64,000 bases of DNA from Acidovorax sp. GBBC 1281 (GTDB lineage: Bacteria; Pseudomonadota; Gammaproteobacteria; Burkholderiales; Burkholderiaceae_C). The notes under the pieces were generated by a model, which had not been told where the DNA came from, searched no databases, and saw only the letters and a list, made by a program, of their open reading frames with translations. Shown one piece after another: positions 1 through 7,924 of the stretch. Location of the stretch: assembly GCF_028473645.1 (NCBI RefSeq), contig NZ_CP097269.1:3428001-3492000 (forward strand). Direction: 5' to 3'. Within the stretch, counting starts at the first letter, position 1; every line of letters begins with the position of its first letter. A program made the translations under genes and the position numbers.

Positions 1-1120
1 AGCTGGCGATCGAGTGGCCGATGAAGAACCCGGTGGTCACCAGCGCAATGCCTGCGAACACAGCCCACAGCGACGGCGACAGGGTAAGCAGCGTGCCACC
101 CAGCATGAACGCGAAGCCCGCGGCGAGCAGCCCGCGCCGCCCCAGACGGTCCGCCAACCGGCCCGCCACGGACGAGGACACGATGCCGAAGCCGAACACC
201 AGGAACATCAGGCTGATCTGCGTCTGGCTGAGGCCGTAGGGTGCGCCGGACAGGCGGAACGTGGCGTAGTTGAACAGCGTCACGAAGATGCTCGTCAGCA
301 GAAACCCGATGGCGAACAGCCGCAGCAGCCCGCGGTGGCGCAGGTGGCCGGCCCAGGCCCGAAGGTTGTAGCGGATCTGCAGCCCGGGCTGGGGCGTGAA
401 ATGGCGCGACCGCGGCAGCAGCACGAGAAAGCCGATGGCCGACAGCAGGCACAGCGCGCCCAGGCAGCCCAGCGCGGCGCGCCAGCTCACCCATTCGGTG
501 AGCACGCCCATGCCCACGCGCCCCATCATTCCGCCGAACGCGGTGCCCGCCACATACAGGCCCATGGTGTGCGCCAGATGGCGCGGGTCGATCTCCTCGG
601 CCAGGTAGGCCATGGCCACGGCCAGCACGCCGCCCAGCACCAACCCTTCCAGCGCGCGGGCCACCAGCAGGCCGTGCCAGCTGGGCACGATGGCCGCGGC
701 GATGTTCAGCAGCGAGGCCAGCGCCATCGAGGCGAACATCAACCCGCGCCGCCCCAGCGCCTGCGAAAACGCCCCCGCCAGCACGATCGCCACGGCCAGC
801 AGGCCGGTGGTCAGCGACAGCGGCAAGGCACTTTGCGCCGGGCTGATGCCGAACGTAAGGGCAAAGGCCGGCAGCAGCGGCTGCACGCAGTAGATGAGCG
901 AAAAGCTCGCGAACCCCGCCAGGAACAACGCCGCCTCGGCCCGGCGGTAATCCGCGGAGCCGCGTGAGATCCAACCCGCGGACGGCGCGTCTGTGGGCGC
1001 TTTTCCTTCTATGAGCGCATCCCTCGGCGCCTCTGACAGCGTGCCTGCGGGACGGGATCGTTCGGCCGGGCTGGAAGTGGCCAGCGGGGCGGTGTCCGGG
1101 GAAGCGGTCGAAGAAAGCAT
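1..1120 (-). CDS. MFS transporter (C-terminus cut by window edge)
   Basis: The minus-strand frame opens with ATG at 1120 and runs off the left edge, so about 373 residues are visible. After a polar N-terminal extension of about 60 residues come repeated hydrophobic segments typical of a 12-TM major facilitator exporter. Family-like features include the loop AGRLADRLGRRGL and the stretch YCVQPLLPAFA in the first membrane segment. The overall pattern resembles YnfM/arabinose-efflux-type permeases. It is divergent from the LysR gene starting at 1246, a common regulator-target arrangement, so that LysR is its probable regulator. The substrate cannot be told from sequence. The unusually long N-terminus could mean that a downstream start is used. 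Confidence 0.85.
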   Translation of the reverse strand, partial: MLSSTASPDTAPLATSSPAERSRPAGTLSEAPRDALIEGKAPTDAPSAGWISRGSADYRRAEAALFLAGFASFSLIYCVQPLLPAFALTFGISPAQSALPLSLTTGLLAVAIVLAGAFSQALGRRGLMFASMALASLLNIAAAIVPSWHGLLVARALEGLVLGGVLAVAMAYLAEEIDPRHLAHTMGLYVAGTAFGGMMGRVGMGVLTEWVSWRAALGCLGALCLLSAIGFLVLLPRSRHFTPQPGLQIRYNLRAWAGHLRHRGLLRLFAIGFLLTSIFVTLFNYATFRLSGAPYGLSQTQISLMFLVFGFGIVSSSVAGRLADRLGRRGLLAAGFAFMLGGTLLTLSPSLWAVFAGIALVTTGFFIGHSIAS

Positions 1121-1245
1121 GGGTTCAATGAAAGACGGCAAAAAGAATGCGGAGTGAAAGGCCGCCAGCGCGGAAATCTAGGCCGTTTCCCTACATATGT
1201 CCAATATATGATTCATCTGTTTTCCATACTTATTTTAAATATCCG
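1121..1245. promoter_or_regulatory. Divergent promoter region, possible LysR operator
   Basis: This AT-rich stretch separates the divergent MFS and LysR genes. An interrupted dyad, CATAT at 1194-1198 and ATATG at 1206-1210, fits the T-N11-A style of LysR operators. It is a weak call from pattern only. Confidence 0.35.
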
Positions 1246-2136
1246 ATGGAATTGCGACATATCCGCTATTTCCTGGCCGTGGCAGAAGAAGGCAATTTCA
1301 CCCGCGCAGCGGCGCGCCTGGGCATCGCGCAGCCGCCGCTCAGCCTGCAGATCAAGGACCTGGAAGCCGAGGTGGGCGTGCCGCTGTTCCACCGCGTGCC
1401 GCACGGCGCGCAGTTGACCGATGCGGGGCGCGCATTCCTGGAAGGCGTGGGCGGCCTGCCGGCCCGCACTGCCGATGCCGTGCGTGCGGCGCAGCGGGCC
1501 GCGCGCGGCGAGGCGGGTGTGCTGCACCTGGGGTTCACCGGCTCGTCCGCGCTCAATCCGGTGGTGATCCAGGCCATTCGCTCGTACCGGCGCAGCTTCG
1601 CGCAGGTCGAACTCAAGATCGACGAAGGAAACTCCCTCACCCTGGTGGAGCGGCTGCGCGACGGGCGGCTGGACATCGCCATCCTTCGGCCAGATGGGCT
1701 GGACGCGGCAGGCCTGCACTTTCATCGCTATCCGGACGAGCCGCTGATCGTGGCACTGCCGGCCAGCCACGCCGCATCGCGCAAGGGCCCGCGCATCGAC
1801 CTGCTCAAGCTGCGGGGCGAGTCCTTCATCCTCACGCCCCGACCGCTCGGTCCCAGCCTGTTCGATGCCGCGGTGGCGGCCTGCCGCGCGGCAGGATTCG
1901 AGCCGCAACTGGGGCCCGCCGCGCCGCAGATCGTGTCGATCCTCGCGCTGGTCGCGGCCGAACTGGGCGTGGCGCTGGTCCCCGCGTCGATGCGGCACCT
2001 GGCCTTCAAGGGCGTGGCCTACCGGTCGCTGACCAGCCAGTCGGCCCTGGTGAGCCTTGCCATCGCCCACCGCGAGGGCGACCGCTCGCCGTTCGTACAG
2101 AACTTCGTGGCGCTGGCGCAGCCGGCGGCACGGTAG
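1246..2136 (+). CDS. LysR-family transcriptional regulator
   Basis: A 296-residue protein of normal LysR length. The start at 1246 gives the classic N-terminus MELRHIRYFLAVAEEGNFTR, with the helix-turn-helix in residues about 3-60 (AAARLGIAQPPLSLQIKDLE). A periplasmic-binding-protein-like effector domain follows from about residue 90. Upstream in-frame codons to 1147 do not resemble LysR proteins, so the ATG at 1246 is preferred. It is divergent from the MFS gene and probably controls it. It converges with cobT across 43 bp. The similarity looks closest to the CatR/BenM-like branch, but the effector is unknown. Confidence 0.9.
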   Translation: MELRHIRYFLAVAEEGNFTRAAARLGIAQPPLSLQIKDLEAEVGVPLFHRVPHGAQLTDAGRAFLEGVGGLPARTADAVRAAQRAARGEAGVLHLGFTGSSALNPVVIQAIRSYRRSFAQVELKIDEGNSLTLVERLRDGRLDIAILRPDGLDAAGLHFHRYPDEPLIVALPASHAASRKGPRIDLLKLRGESFILTPRPLGPSLFDAAVAACRAAGFEPQLGPAAPQIVSILALVAAELGVALVPASMRHLAFKGVAYRSLTSQSALVSLAIAHREGDRSPFVQNFVALAQPAAR

Positions 2137-2179
2137 GCAACGGCACACCCGCCTGCGGACGGCGCCCGCGGCCTTCGGG

Positions 2180-3250
2180 TCACACCTTGCCGGCCACTCC
2201 CGCCTCTTCGAAGCTCGCCATCTCCCGCAGCACGGCACAGGCCGACAGCAGCAGCGGCCATGCCAGCGCGGCGCCCGATCCTTCGCCCAGCCGAAGGCCC
2301 ATGTCCAGCAGCGGCTCGGCCTGCAGTTCGCCCAGCAGCAGCGTGTGGCCGCGCTCGCCCGAGCGGTGTGCGAACACGCAGCGCTCCAGCACGGCGGGTG
2401 CCACGCGGCTGGCCACCAGCACGGCGGCGCTGGTGATGAAGCCGTCCACCACGATCACCCGGCGCTCGCTGGCCGCCTGCAGCACCGAGCCCACCAGGGT
2501 GGCCACCTCCAGCCCACCCAGTGCGGCCAGTGCCTGCAGCGGTTCGGTGGCGCCGGCATTGGCCGCGAGCGCCTGCTGCAGCACCGCGCGCTTGCGCGCC
2601 ACGCCCTCCGCGTCCAGGCCGGTGCCGGCGCCGGTGCAATCGCCGATCGGCAGGCCGCACAGGCGCGACAGCAGCAGCGAGGCCACCGACGTGTTGCCGA
2701 TGCCCATCTCGCCCAGCAGCACCGCATTTCCCGGCAAGCCGCGCACGATGGCGCAGCCGTTGGCAATGGCCTGTGCACACTGCGCCTCGGTCATGGCCGG
2801 GCCTACCGACGCATCGGCCGTGCCGGCTGCCACGCGGGTGTGGCTGAGCAGGCGGGGCTGGCCCGGCGCGCTGCCCCGCGGTGCGATGGCGCGCGCCACG
2901 CCGCAGTCGGCCACGGTCAGGGCCAAGCCGTGCTGGCGCGCCAGCACGCTGACTGCTGCGCCGCCGGCCAGAAAGTTTTCCACCATTTGCCAGGTGACAT
3001 CGCTGGGAAAGGCCGACACGCCCCGCGCCGCCAGGCCATGGTCGGCCGCGCACACCAGCATCTGCGGCTGCTGCAGCACGGGCGACTCGGTGCCCAGGAT
3101 GCGGCCGATGCGCAAGGCCAGCGATTCCAGCCGGCCCAGAGCGCCCAGGGGCTTGGTCTTGTGGTCCAGCAGGTGCTGCAGGCGGGCTACCAGGGCGTCA
3201 TCGGCCAGGGGAGCGACCGGGGGCAGCAACAGGTCAACGGCATGGGACAT
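2180..3250 (-). CDS. cobT: Nicotinate-nucleotide--dimethylbenzimidazole phosphoribosyltransferase
   Basis: A 356-residue protein, the normal length for CobT. It makes alpha-ribazole phosphate from nicotinate mononucleotide and 5,6-dimethylbenzimidazole for the lower loop of cobalamin. Visible family features are DHKTKPLGALGRLE near the N-terminus, VCAADHGLAARGVSAFP, the GEMGIGNTSVASLL segment, and RLGEGSGAALAWPLL near the C-terminus, which holds the catalytic-type glutamate. It lies downstream of cobQ on the same strand. A terminator-like hairpin between them (3279-3311) suggests separate or attenuated expression. The usual partner cobS is not next to it and is not in the window. Confidence 0.96.
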   Translation of the reverse strand: MSHAVDLLLPPVAPLADDALVARLQHLLDHKTKPLGALGRLESLALRIGRILGTESPVLQQPQMLVCAADHGLAARGVSAFPSDVTWQMVENFLAGGAAVSVLARQHGLALTVADCGVARAIAPRGSAPGQPRLLSHTRVAAGTADASVGPAMTEAQCAQAIANGCAIVRGLPGNAVLLGEMGIGNTSVASLLLSRLCGLPIGDCTGAGTGLDAEGVARKRAVLQQALAANAGATEPLQALAALGGLEVATLVGSVLQAASERRVIVVDGFITSAAVLVASRVAPAVLERCVFAHRSGERGHTLLLGELQAEPLLDMGLRLGEGSGAALAWPLLLSACAVLREMASFEEAGVAGKV

Positions 3251-3278
3251 CGGTCATTCACTCCACGAAAACGGTCGA

Positions 3279-3311
3279 AAAAACAAAGAGAAAAGCCGCG
3301 CCGGACGCGGC
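3279..3311 (-). terminator. Rho-independent terminator between cobQ and cobT
   Basis: On the minus strand a GCCGCG/CGCGGC stem with a five-base loop (3295-3311) is followed by a long T-rich tract (3294 down to 3279). It sits in the 98-bp gap after cobQ, so cobT may need read-through or its own promoter. Confidence 0.6.
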
Positions 3312-3348
3312 GGGCCGCGCCAGGCCGTGCATCGGTTCATGCACCATT

Positions 3349-4815
3349 TCATGCGCGCCCACGGTGCGCCTGCAGCCACTCCTGGCTGAACCATTCGTCG
3401 ATGCCGCCGGCCAGCCGGTCGAACACCGCATCGAGCGTGGGCGCATCGGCCCCGAAGAGCGCGCGCAGGATGCCCGCGTCCTCGAACAGGCCGTGCAGAT
3501 ACACGCCAAGCACGTTGCCGCGCGCGTTCTGCCAGGCCAGGCCGGGAATCAGTTCGTGCGCCACATCGCCTGCCGCCGCCATCGCCGGGTGCTGAGCGGT
3601 CTGGCCGTGGTGGATCTCATAGCCTTGAACGGCCGTGCCGGCCAGCGCCTGCCAGGCCCCCTGCGCGGTGCCGAACGCGGTGCGGGTGTGGCGCACGGTC
3701 TTGACGGGCTCGAAGGCCGTCACCAGCGGCAGCAGGCCCAGGCCCGCCGCGTTGCCGTCCACGCCGTGCGTGTCGATGAGGGCCTCGCCCAGCATCTGCA
3801 GGCCGCCGCAGATGCCCAGCACCCGCCCACCCCGCGCTGCATGCGCGGCCACGGCGGCGTCCAGCCCCTGCGCGCGCAGCCAGGCCAGGTCGGCCGCGGT
3901 GGCCTTGGAGCCGGGCAGCACGATCCAGTCGGCCCCCGCCACGTCGGCCGGGCTGCGGGCCCACAGCAGCCGCACGCCGGGCACGGCTTTGAGGGGCTGG
4001 AATTCGTCAAGGTTGCTGATGCGCGGGTAGGCCACCACGGCGATGGTCGTGTGCACCACGCCGCTGGCGCGCGCGGCATCGTCGAACACCCCGTCTTCCT
4101 CGGGCAGGCCATGGTGCCACTGCATGGGGATGGTGGCCACGGTGGGTACGCCGGTCATCTGCTGCAGCATCTCGGGCGCAGGCGCCAGCAACGCCGCATC
4201 GCCCCGGAACTTGTTGAGCACGAAACCCTGGATCAGCGCCCTTTCGTCCTCCGGCACCAGGGCCCAAGTGCCGTAGAGGTGGGCGAAGGCGCCGCCCCGG
4301 TCGATGTCGGTGACGAGCAGGCAGCTCGCGCCCGCATGCCGCGCCACGCGCAGGTTGACCACGTCGCTCGCTTGCAGGTTGATCTCGGCCGGCGAGCCCG
4401 CACCTTCGATCACCACCACGTCGTTCTCGGCGCGCAGCGCATCGAGCGCGGCGGCGATCTGCGGCCACACGCGCGCACTGCGGCCGCGCCAGGGCAATGC
4501 AGACAGCTCCTCGCTCACCTGCCCCATCAGCACCACCTGGCTGCGGGTGTCGGCCTCGGGCTTGAGCAGCAGCGGGTTCATGCGCACATCGGGCTCGGCA
4601 CGCGCCGCCAGGGCCTGGAAATACTGCGCGCTGCCGATCTCGCCGTGGCCGCCGCCCGGCCCGGCGACCACGCGCGCGTTGTTGCTCATGTTCTGCGCCT
4701 TGAACGGCGCCACCTTCAGGCCCTGGTTGCTGTACCAGCGGCACAGGGCCGTGGCCAGCCAGCTCTTGCCGGCGCCACTGGTCGTGCCCAGCACCATGAC
4801 GCAGCGCGCCGCCAT
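3349..4815 (-). CDS. cobQ: Cobyric acid synthase (glutamine-hydrolysing)
   Basis: A 488-residue protein with typical CobQ length. It amidates four carboxylates of adenosylcobyrinate a,c-diamide, using glutamine and ATP. The N-terminal dethiobiotin-synthetase-like ATPase domain shows MVLGTTSGAGKSW (P-loop) and FKAQNMSNNARV. The C-terminal type-1 glutamine amidotransferase domain shows GICGGLQMLG (nucleophile Cys) and GYEIHHGQT (catalytic His). The ATG at 4815 puts the P-loop near residue 10, as is usual. The frame stays open upstream to 5481 but that part has no CobQ similarity. It is separated from the main cob operon by accessory genes and is followed by a terminator before cobT. Confidence 0.96.
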   Translation of the reverse strand: MAARCVMVLGTTSGAGKSWLATALCRWYSNQGLKVAPFKAQNMSNNARVVAGPGGGHGEIGSAQYFQALAARAEPDVRMNPLLLKPEADTRSQVVLMGQVSEELSALPWRGRSARVWPQIAAALDALRAENDVVVIEGAGSPAEINLQASDVVNLRVARHAGASCLLVTDIDRGGAFAHLYGTWALVPEDERALIQGFVLNKFRGDAALLAPAPEMLQQMTGVPTVATIPMQWHHGLPEEDGVFDDAARASGVVHTTIAVVAYPRISNLDEFQPLKAVPGVRLLWARSPADVAGADWIVLPGSKATAADLAWLRAQGLDAAVAAHAARGGRVLGICGGLQMLGEALIDTHGVDGNAAGLGLLPLVTAFEPVKTVRHTRTAFGTAQGAWQALAGTAVQGYEIHHGQTAQHPAMAAAGDVAHELIPGLAWQNARGNVLGVYLHGLFEDAGILRALFGADAPTLDAVFDRLAGGIDEWFSQEWLQAHRGRA

Positions 4816-5109
4816 GTCAGCGCCCGGCCCGTGCGCTGCGGCCACAGCGGCGGCAGAACAGCGGACACGGAAAAAGCGGAACGGTGGGGCGAGGAGCAGC
4901 GAAGGCGAAAGGGGCGGAATGCACGGCGCAGTTCGATTGGCGAAGGAGCCGTATTGTCCCCCGACCGGCATGCCCGGCTCGCGGCCAGCATGGCCCGAAC
5001 CGCGTTGCACGTTCTTGCGGTTCAATAGCGGCTTCGTTTCCACCGACAGGCCCTGCCCCCCCTGCGCGTTCCTGCAGCGGGCAGGCCGCTTCCACCCGCG
5101 AGACAACCC

Positions 5110-5523
5110 ATGATTTCTGATTCCATCACCGGCCCCTTCGACGTCAAAACCGCGCCCCACCCACTGAGCGACACAGCGAGCGCCAGCGGCCTTCTCCGCA
5201 TGTCCCTCGACAAGCGCTTCCACGGAAGCCTGGACGCCACGAGCACGGGCGAGATGCTGGCCTTTCGCAGCGCCACCACGGGATCGGCCAGCTACGTCGC
5301 GATGGAAACCGTGCATGGCAGCCTGGCAGGACGCCACGGCAGCTTCGTGCTGCAGCACAGCTCGACCATGGCGCGCGGCGTGCCAGAGCAGCGCATCGCA
5401 GTGGTGCCTGATTCGGGCACCGACGCGCTCACCGGCCTGGGAGGTCGCATGACCATCGACGTCGCCGCCGACGGGGCGCACGCCTACCGGTTCGACTTCA
5501 CATTACCGGACAGCGCCGGCTGA
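5110..5523 (+). CDS. DUF3224 domain-containing protein
   Basis: A 137-residue protein matching the DUF3224 pattern by eye: FDVKTAPHPL at the start, then MSLDKRFHGSLDATSTGEML, AMETVHGSLAGRHGSFVLQH, and a C-terminal YRFDFTLP strand. The family is small and probably a beta-barrel. Its function is unknown, and no signal peptide or membrane segment is seen. It stands alone on the plus strand between cobQ and the DUF3037/HipA pair, so it belongs to the accessory stretch dividing the cobalamin genes. Confidence 0.85.
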   Translation: MISDSITGPFDVKTAPHPLSDTASASGLLRMSLDKRFHGSLDATSTGEMLAFRSATTGSASYVAMETVHGSLAGRHGSFVLQHSSTMARGVPEQRIAVVPDSGTDALTGLGGRMTIDVAADGAHAYRFDFTLPDSAG

Positions 5524-5548
5524 GGCGGAGTGCGGCGCCTTCACCCCA

Positions 5549-5950
5549 TCAATCCATCGCACGCAACGGCCGGACCATGCGGTCCATGATGTGCTCCAGC
5601 GCCGCGCCCGCATCGGTGCAGCGCCCGGTGTGCACCGGCGAGGTCTGGATGATCCCGCTGCGCCGCGCGGTCAGCCAGTGAAAGCGCGATCGGTAAGGCA
5701 TCTGCGCAATGGGCCCGCAGCCCGTGTCGCCCGCGCAGATGGCGACGATGGCCGCCAGGTGCCGGCGCACCGTGTCCAGGTCGGCCGCAGGGTCCAGAGC
5801 CAGCAGCCGCGCCTCGTCCAGTGCCATGGTGGCCTGCAGGAAACCCGTGCGCTGGCACGACAGGATGGCGCCGGCATTGATGAATTCTTCGCGCTCCACA
5901 CGCGGCACCACGCGCACGATGGCGTAGTCGTACACATCAGCCGCGTGCAT
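5549..5950 (-). CDS. DUF3037 domain-containing protein
   Basis: A 133-residue protein beginning MHAADVYDYAIVRVVPRVER, followed by EEFINAGAILSCQ. These are features of DUF3037 proteins. The family is almost always encoded beside a HipA-like kinase, as here: its start codon overlaps the 3' end of the kinase gene by 14 bp (5937-5950), which implies co-translation. Its function is unknown. It could be a partner, substrate or antidote of the kinase (inference). It converges with the DUF3224 gene. Confidence 0.85.
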   Translation of the reverse strand: MHAADVYDYAIVRVVPRVEREEFINAGAILSCQRTGFLQATMALDEARLLALDPAADLDTVRRHLAAIVAICAGDTGCGPIAQMPYRSRFHWLTARRSGIIQTSPVHTGRCTDAGAALEHIMDRMVRPLRAMD

Positions 5951-6722
5951 CGATCGCTCCTTTCAGCCAGGCGCCGCGACCGGCCAGCCGCGCGGCGAAA
6001 TAATCCGCGTAGGCCTGCCGGTGGGTGCCGGGCGCCGTCAACGGGCCTTCGGCGTGGTCGGCACCGGCCAGTTGCAAAAATTCATCGGGCACCTCGGACA
6101 GCACGCCCTGCAGCACCGCGGGCGTGAGGCGCGCGGCCAGTTCCGCATCCACCTGGGCCAGCGCGGTGGCGCGGGGCAGCAGCACGTGGTCGGCAATGGG
6201 GGCGAAGGGCTTGGCGGGCACGGCCACCGTGCCGTTCCAGGCATGGTGGAAGGTCAGCGCCGCGCCATGGTCGATCAGCCACGGGTTGCGGTGCCACACC
6301 AGCAGGTTGGTGTTGCGCGCCGTGCGGTCCACGTTGCCCACCAGCGTGTCGAACCACACCAGCCGCGAGGCGAAGTCGTCCGAGACCGCATCCACCGCCG
6401 GATCGAAGTTCGCGGCGCCCGAGAGGTAGTCCAGCCCCACGTTGAGGCCACCGCTGGCACGGATCAGGTCCTGGATCTCGGGGTCCGGCTCGGTCTGCGC
6501 CAGGGCCACGTCCAGTTGCGCGAGCACGATCTCGGGAACGGGCAGGCCCAGCGCGCGGGCGATGCCTCCGGCGATCATCTCGGCGAGCAGGGCCCGCACG
6601 CCCTGCCCCGCGCCACGGAACTTGAGCACATACAGGCCCAGGTCGTCTCCCTCGACGACGGCGGGCATGGAGCCGCCCTCACGCAGGGGCGTGACGTAGC
6701 GGCTGACGGTGATGGTGCGCAT
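5937..6722 (-). CDS. HipA-like kinase (HipA_2 type)
   Basis: A 261-residue protein with HipA-type kinase motifs: VLKFRGAGQG (ATP-binding lysine strand), FDTLVGNVDRTARNTNLL (catalytic loop Asp and Asn) and PWLIDHGAAL (metal-binding Asp). It is much shorter than classical HipA (about 440 residues) and has no HipB-type HTH partner. Instead it overlaps a DUF3037 gene, the known arrangement for this subgroup. Targets are unknown. An IS903-group element has inserted 61 bp upstream of its start (target duplication 6783-6791), so its native promoter is probably separated from it. Confidence 0.85.
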   Translation of the reverse strand: MRTITVSRYVTPLREGGSMPAVVEGDDLGLYVLKFRGAGQGVRALLAEMIAGGIARALGLPVPEIVLAQLDVALAQTEPDPEIQDLIRASGGLNVGLDYLSGAANFDPAVDAVSDDFASRLVWFDTLVGNVDRTARNTNLLVWHRNPWLIDHGAALTFHHAWNGTVAVPAKPFAPIADHVLLPRATALAQVDAELAARLTPAVLQGVLSEVPDEFLQLAGADHAEGPLTAPGTHRQAYADYFAARLAGRGAWLKGAIDARG

Positions 6723-6791
6723 GGCGGGGCGGCCTCCTTGGGGCGATCGCGGGTGAGGCGGGGATAGTAGCGGCAGTCAGCCCGGCGACGG

Positions 6792-7821
6792 GGCTTTGTT
6801 GCACAAATCGCGATGCTGATGCCCGTAGACTGACTGCGTGACAGAGACGAAGAACAGGCAGCGGAGCAAGTACCGCACGACGAACTGGAAGGCGTACAAC
6901 GCGGCGCTGAAAGCGCGAGGCTCGTTGACGATGTGGTTTGGCACGCCGACCGGCAGGCGTGGACGCAGCCGAACCTTCTCGGACGCAGCAATCCAGTTCT
7001 GCCTGAGCATCAAGTGCCTGTTCGGCCAGCCCTTGCGACAGGCGCTGGGCATGGTGCAGAGCCTGCTGCGGCTGGCAAAGCTGGACTGGCCGGTACCTGA
7101 CTTCAGCACTGTTTGCCGGCGCCAAAAGACCTTGCAGGTCGAACTGAGCTACCAGCGAACCAACTCGCCGCTGCAGTTGCTGGTGGACAGCACCGGCATC
7201 AAGTTCCTGGGCGAAGGAGAGTGGAAACGCAAGAAGCATGGTGCTGAATACCGGCGCGAATGGCGCAAGGTCCATCTGGGCATCGACGCGCAGACGCTGG
7301 AAATACGCGCCATCGAGGTGACCAGCAACGCCATTGGGGATGCGCCGATGTTGCCCGGGTTGCTGGCTCAGATTCCCACTGACGAATCCATCGAAAGCGT
7401 CAGTGCCGATGGCGCCTACGACACGCGCGCCTGCCTGGACGCCATTGCCGAGCGGCACGCGATGGCGGTGATCCCGCCCCGCAAGAACGCCAGCCATTGG
7501 AAGAAGTCGAGTCCGGGCTCGGCGCATCGTAATGAGGCCATTCGGGCGTGCCAGCGCCTGGGTCGCGGCATTTGGAAGAAGTGGAGCGGCTACCACCGGC
7601 GCAGCCTTGTGGAGACGAAGATGCACTGCTTCAAGCGACTGGGCGAACGGGTGATCGCGCGCACGTTCGACCGCCAGGTTGTGGAGCTGCATGTCCGCGT
7701 GGCCTTGCTCAATCGGTTCAGTCAGATCGGCCGTCCTCACACCGTGTCGGTGACTGCTGTGGCATAGGTCCGTCTGGGGTTGGGGTCATGCCGTCTGCAA
7801 TTCGATTTGTGCAACAGCGCC
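6792..7821 (+). mobile_element. IS903-group (IS5 family) insertion sequence, copy 1
   Basis: The element is 1030 bp. The left end GGCTTTGTTGCACAAATCG and the right end (inverted) GGCGCTGTTGCACAAATCG match at 17 of 19 positions. The 9-bp target duplication CGGCGACGG is perfect at 6783-6791 and 7822-7830. The terminal sequence and 9-bp duplication are those of the IS903 group. It carries one transposase gene. Compared with copy 2 (61418-62468) it lacks 21 bp near the start of the gene, apparently lost between two TGG repeats. Confidence 0.95.
6838..7767 (+). CDS. IS903-group transposase with 7-residue internal deletion
   Basis: A 309-residue DDE transposase starting at GTG 6838. The N-terminus has the IS903-group pattern YRTTNWKAYNAALKARGSLT. 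DDE-domain segments are LLVDSTGIKFLGEGEW (first Asp), VSADGAYDTRACLDAI (second Asp) and SLVETKMHCFKRLGER (Glu). Relative to copy 2, the seven residues LDEGMQW right after SLTMW are missing, in a stretch normally conserved in this group. The frame is intact, but activity is uncertain. The IS lies between the HipA-like kinase gene and the NERD gene. Confidence 0.93.
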   Translation: MTETKNRQRSKYRTTNWKAYNAALKARGSLTMWFGTPTGRRGRSRTFSDAAIQFCLSIKCLFGQPLRQALGMVQSLLRLAKLDWPVPDFSTVCRRQKTLQVELSYQRTNSPLQLLVDSTGIKFLGEGEWKRKKHGAEYRREWRKVHLGIDAQTLEIRAIEVTSNAIGDAPMLPGLLAQIPTDESIESVSADGAYDTRACLDAIAERHAMAVIPPRKNASHWKKSSPGSAHRNEAIRACQRLGRGIWKKWSGYHRRSLVETKMHCFKRLGERVIARTFDRQVVELHVRVALLNRFSQIGRPHTVSVTAVA

Positions 7822-7924
7822 CGGCGACGGCGCGCGCGTGCATTCGCACGCAGACAAGTCAGGCGCTTTGACCGGAACGCCAGCTTCGCGGCCGGTTGCA
7901 TAGCACGGTGAACCCCGCGAGCGA

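Noticed and set aside
4816..5109. A second cobalamin riboswitch upstream of cobQ
   Set aside because: The 294-bp gap was read on the minus strand for the conserved aptamer elements (GCCACTG, CCGCAACGGT, B12 box). None was found.
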